This document shows positions 46,647 to 51,440 of a stretch of DNA of 51,440 bases, piece by piece. Origin of the DNA: Natronohydrobacter sp. Its GTDB lineage: Bacteria; Pseudomonadota; Alphaproteobacteria; Rhodobacterales; Rhodobacteraceae. Within the stretch, counting starts at the first letter, position 1. Each line of letters starts with the position of its first letter. The position numbers were made by a program, and so were the translations under genes. The notes beneath the pieces were generated by a model that was not told the origin of the DNA, did not search any database, and saw nothing but the letters and a program-made list of their open reading frames with translations. The stretch lies in the NCBI GenBank assembly GCA_007125005.1, contig SLDY01000065.1, positions 1 to 51,440 on the forward strand, given 5' to 3'.

Positions 46647-47686
46647 GTCTGCCTGCTGTCCGCTTTCAGAATGTGTCAATTGTGTTTGGCTCGAATCCTT
46701 ACAAGGCGATCCCGCTGATGGAGACGGGCCAGAGCCGCGACGAGATCAAAGCCCGCACAGGGCAAGTGCTGGGCGTGCATGACTGCTCACTCGATGTCGC
46801 ACAGGGCGAGATCGTGGTGCTGATGGGGCTATCCGGTTCGGGAAAATCGACGCTTTTGCGCGCCGTGAATGGCCTCAATCCTATCGTGCAGGGCGATGTT
46901 CTGGTGAATGATGGCGAAGGGCTCGTCTCTGTCCCTAAAGCCAGCCGCACCAAGCTGCGACAGTTGCGCATGAAAAGTGTGGCGATGGTATTCCAGCAAT
47001 TCGGCCTGCTGCCGTGGCGCTCGGTGCGCGAGAATGTAGGACTTGGGCTCGAACTTGCAGGCCTCAGGCGATCTGAACGTCGTGAACGCGTGGAGCAGCA
47101 ATTGGAACTTGTGGGGCTTGCGCAATGGGCCGATCAGCCTGTGAGCGCACTTTCGGGAGGGATGCAACAGCGCGTTGGGCTTGCGCGCGCATTTGCCACC
47201 GAGGCGCCGATCCTGCTGATGGACGAGCCATTCTCCGCCCTTGATCCGTTGATCCGCACGAAGCTGCAAGATGAGTTGCTGCAACTTCAGCAACGGCTGC
47301 AACGCACAATCATCTTCGTGAGCCACGATCTCGATGAAGCCTTCAAACTCGGCAACCGCATCGCCATTCTGGAAGGCGGACGGATGATCCAATGCGGCAC
47401 CCCCCCAGAGATCTTCTCCAACCCTGCCAATCAATATGTCGCCGATTTTGTTGCCAATATGAACCCGCTGGGTGTGTTATGCGCACGCGATGCAATGATC
47501 TCACCGATCCGCCCCGCGCCCGAGCGCAGCATCACGCCGGATATGCCTATTCGCGATGTGTTGCGCGCGTTCGATGCAACGCATGACAGCCTTTCAGTCC
47601 GGGAAGGCGCGCAGCAGATAGGCTGCGTCACCCGTGCTTCAGTGATCCGCGCGCTGAGTGCAGAGCGCGCGCAACCAGACGCCTGA
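46643..47686 (+). CDS. choV: choline ABC transporter ATP-binding protein ChoV
   Basis: A 347-residue ATPase of the ProV type. It begins with the extended N-terminus of this family (FGSNPYKAIPLMETGQSRDEIKARTGQVLGVHDCSLDV), has Walker A GLSGSGKST at 62-70, signature LSGGMQQRVGLARAF, Walker B ILLMDEPFSALDPL and switch VSHDLDEAFKLG. A C-terminal domain of about 80 residues looks like the CBS-type region of ProV proteins, reduced in length. It ends the choXWV operon and is convergent with the enoyl-CoA hydratase gene 15 nt away. Confidence 0.95.
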   Translation: MSLPAVRFQNVSIVFGSNPYKAIPLMETGQSRDEIKARTGQVLGVHDCSLDVAQGEIVVLMGLSGSGKSTLLRAVNGLNPIVQGDVLVNDGEGLVSVPKASRTKLRQLRMKSVAMVFQQFGLLPWRSVRENVGLGLELAGLRRSERRERVEQQLELVGLAQWADQPVSALSGGMQQRVGLARAFATEAPILLMDEPFSALDPLIRTKLQDELLQLQQRLQRTIIFVSHDLDEAFKLGNRIAILEGGRMIQCGTPPEIFSNPANQYVADFVANMNPLGVLCARDAMISPIRPAPERSITPDMPIRDVLRAFDATHDSLSVREGAQQIGCVTRASVIRALSAERAQPDA

Positions 47687-47701
47687 GCCGCACACAGCCT
47701 G

Positions 47702-48493
47702 TCATTGTGCCCAATCAGGTTTGCGCTTTTCCAGAAAGGCAGAAATGCCCTCATTTGTATCGCGCCAGAGCATGTTCTCGACCATAACCTCGCCGGTATA
47801 GGCATATGCCTCCGCCAGCCCCAAACTGTCCTGTTTATAGAAAGCCTGCTTGCCAATCCGCACAGCGCCCGAGAGCTTGCCCGCCACGATCTGCGCAAGC
47901 GCCATCGTCTCGGCTTCCAGCGCGTCTTGCGCCACAACCCGATTGACAAGCCCCAGCGATTCCGCGCGTGCAGCATCAATGAATTGCCCGGTGGTCAGCA
48001 TTTCAAACGCCATCTTGCGCGGGATATTGCGTGTCAACGCCACCATCGGCGTCGAACAGAACAACCCGATATTGACACCATTCACCCCAAACCGCGTGCC
48101 TTCTGCTGCAACCGCCATGTCACAAGAGGCCACAAGCTGGCAGCCCGCCGCAGTTGCAATTCCATGCACTTCCGCAATCACCGGCTGGGGCAGCGCGGGG
48201 ATCATCTGCATCACCTCGCCGCAGCGCGTGAACAGATCCGCGAAATAGGCAGCGCCCTTGTCGGGGTTTGCGCGTCCGGCCTGCATCTCGGCCAGATCAT
48301 GACCTGCACAAAACGCCTTGCCAGCACCTGCAAGGATTATCACCTGCACATCGCTGCGCCCGCCTAACGCGGCCAGATGCGTTTTCAGCGCCGCGAGCAT
48401 CGCATCCGAGAGCGCATTCAGTTTCGCAGGCCGGTTCATTACCAGCCGCGCCACCCCCGCCGTAACGTCACAGAGCAGAATTCCCTCATCCAT
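47702..48493 (-). CDS. enoyl-CoA hydratase/isomerase family protein
   Basis: A 263-residue crotonase-fold protein. The oxyanion-hole region GAGKAFCAGHDLAEM (about 55-69) and IAEVHGIATAAGCQLVASCDMAVAAEGTRFGVNGVNIGLFCSTPMVALTRNI (about 105-155) follow the family pattern. The usual catalytic Glu pair is not obvious at the first position (Cys or Asn occur around), so hydration itself is not assured; isomerase or hydrolase activity is possible. AGGAGGGG precedes ATG 48493. It stands alone, divergent from the PaaI-type thioesterase. Confidence 0.85.
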   Translation of the reverse strand: MDEGILLCDVTAGVARLVMNRPAKLNALSDAMLAALKTHLAALGGRSDVQVIILAGAGKAFCAGHDLAEMQAGRANPDKGAAYFADLFTRCGEVMQMIPALPQPVIAEVHGIATAAGCQLVASCDMAVAAEGTRFGVNGVNIGLFCSTPMVALTRNIPRKMAFEMLTTGQFIDAARAESLGLVNRVVAQDALEAETMALAQIVAGKLSGAVRIGKQAFYKQDSLGLAEAYAYTGEVMVENMLWRDTNEGISAFLEKRKPDWAQ

Positions 48494-48568
48494 CTTGCAA
48501 CCCCTCCTGCTTTGGCCTGACTGTAATCACAACACATGTTCAGGAAAAGCCCAAACCCCGGAGGCCCC

Positions 48569-48985
48569 ATGCAGATGGATCGTGATGCGCTCAGCGCCTT
48601 TCTCAAATCGGAATTCCAGCAAGTCGCGGAGATGTTTGCGATAGATGCCGTGGCGCCGATGGAAGTGACTGTCCGGCTCTTGCATCACGAACGTCATTTG
48701 CGCCCGGGCGGGACTGTTTCAGGGCCTGCCATGTTCGCGCTGGCCGATGTGGCAATCTATCTCGCGATCCTGTCGATGATCGGGCCGAAAGCCCTGAGCG
48801 TGACCACGAATTGCTCCATAGATTTCATGCGGAAACCTGCTGCGGGTGTGGATTTGATCTGTGAAGCACGGCTCCTCAAACTGGGCCGCGCGCTTGCTGT
48901 TGGCGATTGCCTGATCTATTCTGATGGGCAAGACAGCCCGGTCGCACGCGCATCGCTCACCTATTCGATACCGCCCGAGCGTTAA
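48569..48985 (+). CDS. PaaI-family hotdog thioesterase
   Basis: A 138-residue hotdog-fold protein, probably an acyl-CoA thioesterase. The conserved helix reads RPGGTVSGPAMFALADVAIYLAILSMIG (about 43-70), with the expected acidic residue in the ADVA stretch, then SVTTNCSIDFMRKPAAGVDLICEARLLKLGR. ATG 48569 is preferred, with GGAGG 4 nt upstream; an ATG at 48536 would extend it by 11 residues. It is divergent from the enoyl-CoA hydratase gene over a 75-nt gap. Substrate unknown. Confidence 0.88.
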   Translation: MQMDRDALSAFLKSEFQQVAEMFAIDAVAPMEVTVRLLHHERHLRPGGTVSGPAMFALADVAIYLAILSMIGPKALSVTTNCSIDFMRKPAAGVDLICEARLLKLGRALAVGDCLIYSDGQDSPVARASLTYSIPPER

Positions 48986-49057
48986 AGCCCCTACCCACAG
49001 ATCTTTCGCTTATCGGCCAGACCTGCTAGGTCAGTCTCACCCAAAAACCGGAGCCTC

Positions 49058-50206
49058 ATGACACCCGCCGCCCGCCATCAGGCTGCAATCGAGATCCTTG
49101 AGCGCATCCTTTCCGGAACCGCTGCAGAGCAAGCCCTGACAGCATGGGCACGCGCAAGCCGGTTCGCAGGCTCGAAAGACCGCGCAGCAATCCGCGATCT
49201 TGTATTCGATGCCTTGCGATGCAAACGCTCTTTCGCGCATCTTGGCGGCTCAGAGACAGGGCGCGGGCTCATCCTTGGCGGGCTGCGCGCCGCCGGAGAA
49301 GACCCTGCAGGCATTTTCACTGGTCTAGGCTACGCTCCGTCCCAACTCACACCGACGGAGACAGCCTGCAATGCCCCGCCAATGCCCGAAGCCGTCGCGC
49401 TTGACTGCCCTGACTGGCTCTACAGTGACCTGAGGGCGAGCCTCGGCGATGGATTTGTTCCGGTGATGCAAGCGCTGCGCCAGCGCGCGCCCGTTTTTCT
49501 ACGTGTCAATGTTGCACGGATATCCCGAGCGCAGGCGCAGGTTAGCCTCGTGGCAGAGGGCATTGCCACCCGCCCACACCCACTTGCCCCGACTGCGCTT
49601 GAAATCACCGAAAATCCACGTGCCTTGCAGGGCAGTTCAACGTATCGCGACGGGCTGGTCGAGTTACAGGACGCCGCCTCGCAAGCCGTTATTGGCGCGC
49701 TTCCCCTCTCGCCGGGGCTGCGCGTGCTCGATTATTGTGCGGGCGGTGGCGGAAAATCTCTCGCGCTGGCGGCGCAAGGTGCGAAGGTCACAGCTCATGA
49801 CGCAAACCCGCAGCGGATGCGCGATTTGCCCGCACGCGCCACGCGCGCAGATGCGCAGATCACCCTCACCCAAACGCCGGCAGGTAAGTTCGACATGGTT
49901 CTCACCGATGTTCCCTGTTCCGGCTCCGGCAGTTGGCGGCGCAGCCCCGACGCGAAATGGCGGCTCACCGCTGAAAAGCTTGCAGAGCTTTTACAAGTGC
50001 AAAGCAAGATCCTTGATGAAGCGCATGCGTTCTTGCGGCCTGGTGGCTACCTTGCCTATATCACCTGCTCGCTTCTCGATCAGGAAAATAAACAACAAAT
50101 ACAAGACTTTCTTTCAAGGACGCCAAATTACAGGCTGCTGCTTGAACGGCGCCTGACTCCGCTGGATGGCGGCGACGGGTTTTATCTCGCGCTCCTTCAG
50201 GGATAA
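49058..50206 (+). CDS. rsmB: RsmB-family rRNA cytosine-C5 methyltransferase
   Basis: A 382-residue enzyme with an N-terminal NusB-like region (about 1-130) and a Rossmann methyltransferase domain. SAM loop CAGGGGKS is at 227-234. The two catalytic cysteines expected for m5C methyltransferases are C287 (TDVPCSGSG) and C337 (YITCSLL). In E. coli RsmB modifies C967 of 16S rRNA. It is about 45 residues shorter than E. coli RsmB. The sequence HLGGSETGRGLILGGLR suggests a diverged NusB part. Member of the RsmB/Fmu family with certainty; the exact rRNA target is inferred. Confidence 0.9.
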   Translation: MTPAARHQAAIEILERILSGTAAEQALTAWARASRFAGSKDRAAIRDLVFDALRCKRSFAHLGGSETGRGLILGGLRAAGEDPAGIFTGLGYAPSQLTPTETACNAPPMPEAVALDCPDWLYSDLRASLGDGFVPVMQALRQRAPVFLRVNVARISRAQAQVSLVAEGIATRPHPLAPTALEITENPRALQGSSTYRDGLVELQDAASQAVIGALPLSPGLRVLDYCAGGGGKSLALAAQGAKVTAHDANPQRMRDLPARATRADAQITLTQTPAGKFDMVLTDVPCSGSGSWRRSPDAKWRLTAEKLAELLQVQSKILDEAHAFLRPGGYLAYITCSLLDQENKQQIQDFLSRTPNYRLLLERRLTPLDGGDGFYLALLQG

Positions 50207-50321
50207 ATAGCGCAATTAGTATCAACTATTAGTTGTATTGATCAAAACCGCTCCGTATCGTGGCTTTACGGTACCTTAAGCAATGCGCGGCTATAAATGC
50301 AGAACAACGCTGGAACATGAA

Positions 50322-51440
50322 ATGCCCTTGGATGTAATTTCCGGCCTCGCGCGGCTGCAGGATACAAAACACAGCTTTCGCGTGGCACTATCCGCCATGG
50401 TGTTGGGCGGGATCGGTCTCGCTCTGTGCCTGTTCGCCCTTGTCCTGGTGCCGGGGGCAGCAGCGATCGTTTTTTTGACCAGCGGGGCCGCGTTGCTGCT
50501 GCTGTCATCCGTCATAGTGGGGCTGAACTGGCATATGCGCTGGCTTGCAGCGCGCGACGAAGACTTTTTCAGACAGCTACTTACCCAATCAGACAATGCC
50601 TGTCTGGTTTCCGAGATGACCGGGCGCATCATCTGGTCGAACGCGGTCGCGCAGAGCAGATTCGGCATGATCGAGGGGAGCGATATAAGCGCAGCCTTCG
50701 GAGATCTTCATGCTCAACCAGAGGTGATCGCTACCCGCCTTCAAGAACAGGCAGAGCAGCATGGCACCGCTACACACGATGTGGCACAGGCGGAGAACCG
50801 GCTCCAGTATAAAGTAACTCTACTTGCGGCAGATCACTTGCTCTGGCGCATTGCCGAGCGCGAGCGTGCTGACGGGCGTGACGACCAACCTGTGATGATG
50901 CTCCAGTTTGGTAAAGACGGGCAGCTTACCTATGCAAGCCCTGCCTTACGCGCGCTCTTACCCGGCCACATGCTCACGACCACAACCTTGTTCTCAGGCC
51001 ACCCTCCGGCACCGGGTATCCCCCTGACGCTCGATCACCTGCACACCGATGCAACTCTTTGCGCGCTGCGCCTGCCCATGCCGGCAGATGAGGGGCATCT
51101 CTACGTGGTTTACAGCCAGACCAAAGCCCAGAAGGGAGAGAAAGAAGACACAGGACTGGCAGAGTCGCGCCAGTTGCAGAAACTCCCAGTCGGGCTGGCC
51201 GAGATCGATCAAGAGGGCAAATTGTGCTATCTCAATGACGAGGCCCGGCGCCTGCTGCATCTGCGCGAGCGCCAAACCGCAATCCTCAGCGATCTTCTTG
51301 AAGGCTTGGGCCGCCCTGTTATGGAATGGATCACCGAAATGGCTTCGGGCAGGCTCTCGGGCGCAACCGAGATCATGCGCCTTACCAATGCTGCCTCCGA
51401 AACCTACCTCAAGGTCACGCTCTGCAAGCCAGTCCCGGGT
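50322..51440 (+). CDS. PAS-domain sensor kinase, N-terminal part (CckA-like), runs off the window
   Basis: An open frame continues in phase to the last base, giving 373 codons without a stop. Two membrane segments (about residues 22-45 and 50-67) precede cytoplasmic PAS-like regions: NACLVSEMTGRIIWSNAVAQSRFG (about 85-108) and GLAEIDQEGKLCYLNDEARRLL (about 298-319), followed by SDLLEGLGRPVMEWI. This layout resembles CckA of Rhodobacterales, a hybrid kinase that controls CtrA, but the kinase and receiver domains lie outside. ATG 50322 (GGAACATGAA upstream) or the in-frame ATG 50283 could be the start. Confidence 0.7.
   Translation, partial: MPLDVISGLARLQDTKHSFRVALSAMVLGGIGLALCLFALVLVPGAAAIVFLTSGAALLLLSSVIVGLNWHMRWLAARDEDFFRQLLTQSDNACLVSEMTGRIIWSNAVAQSRFGMIEGSDISAAFGDLHAQPEVIATRLQEQAEQHGTATHDVAQAENRLQYKVTLLAADHLLWRIAERERADGRDDQPVMMLQFGKDGQLTYASPALRALLPGHMLTTTTLFSGHPPAPGIPLTLDHLHTDATLCALRLPMPADEGHLYVVYSQTKAQKGEKEDTGLAESRQLQKLPVGLAEIDQEGKLCYLNDEARRLLHLRERQTAILSDLLEGLGRPVMEWITEMASGRLSGATEIMRLTNAASETYLKVTLCKPVPG

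Overview
The window reads as chromosomal DNA of an alphaproteobacterium, most probably Rhodobacterales (the Rhodobacter/Roseobacter group). This rests on gene content and neighbourhoods: mreBCD-mrdA-rodA followed by a hydroxyacid dehydrogenase, the pcm-tolC-PopZ-like block, Rhodobacteraceae-type betI-betB-betA facing choXWV, a persulfide-dioxygenase/YeeE sulfur operon, and a CckA-like sensor kinase at the right edge. Base composition is moderately GC-rich and coding density is high. I see no tRNA, rRNA, insertion sequence, prophage or CRISPR array. Species cannot be named from sequence alone.

Layout. 1-0.46 kb: a decayed, edge-truncated permease. 0.76-7.33 kb: elongasome operon mreB-mreC-mreD-mrdA-rodA plus a GhrA-like dehydrogenase, mostly joined by 4-8 nt overlaps. 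7.5-8.05 kb: a membrane-anchored GspC/PilP-like protein standing alone. 8.2-9.9 kb: a LuxR/LuxI acyl-homoserine-lactone quorum-sensing pair; the luxR frame appears to need a CTG start. 10.2-12.4 kb: malate synthase G. 12.8-20.05 kb: a catabolic-looking neighbourhood of a class III aminotransferase, a DoeA (ectoine hydrolase)-like M24 protein, an opposed NMT1/THI5-type ABC importer and a GMC oxidoreductase. 20.05-24.0 kb: ftsW-murG-murC, a fragment of the division/cell-wall cluster without murD before it or murB after it. 24.15-27.25 kb: Lhr-type helicase and PdeM phosphoesterase, the ligase-associated DNA repair pair. 27.36-30.86 kb: YcgN-like cysteine-cluster protein, PopZ-like protein, TolC-like outer-membrane protein and an isoaspartyl methyltransferase-family protein. 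31.0-33.7 kb: YtoQ, MscL, Lrp-type regulator and alanine dehydrogenase. 33.7-36.16 kb: sulfur operon. 36.16-36.82 kb: no supported gene. 36.8-40.7 kb: DUF4833-type secreted protein, SLC13/TrkA_C transporter, and a DUF599 protein with a small coupled gene. 40.9-47.7 kb: choline uptake and glycine-betaine synthesis. 47.7-50.2 kb: enoyl-CoA hydratase family protein, PaaI-type thioesterase and an RsmB-family rRNA methyltransferase. 50.3 kb to the end: N-terminal part of a PAS sensor kinase.

How the genes work together. Cell shape and division are served by two SEDS/PBP-type modules (rodA-mrdA and ftsW with murG/murC). Choline enters through ChoXWV, is oxidised by BetA and BetB to glycine betaine, and is probably gated by BetI at a palindrome between the divergent units. 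The sulfur operon couples thiosulfate/sulfur-compound import (YeeE pair) with persulfide oxidation and a rhodanese-like protein. The 12.8-20 kb region looks like import and breakdown of a small nitrogenous compound whose identity the sequence does not give. Several operons carry a GC-rich hairpin between two cistrons, which may set unequal expression of neighbouring genes.
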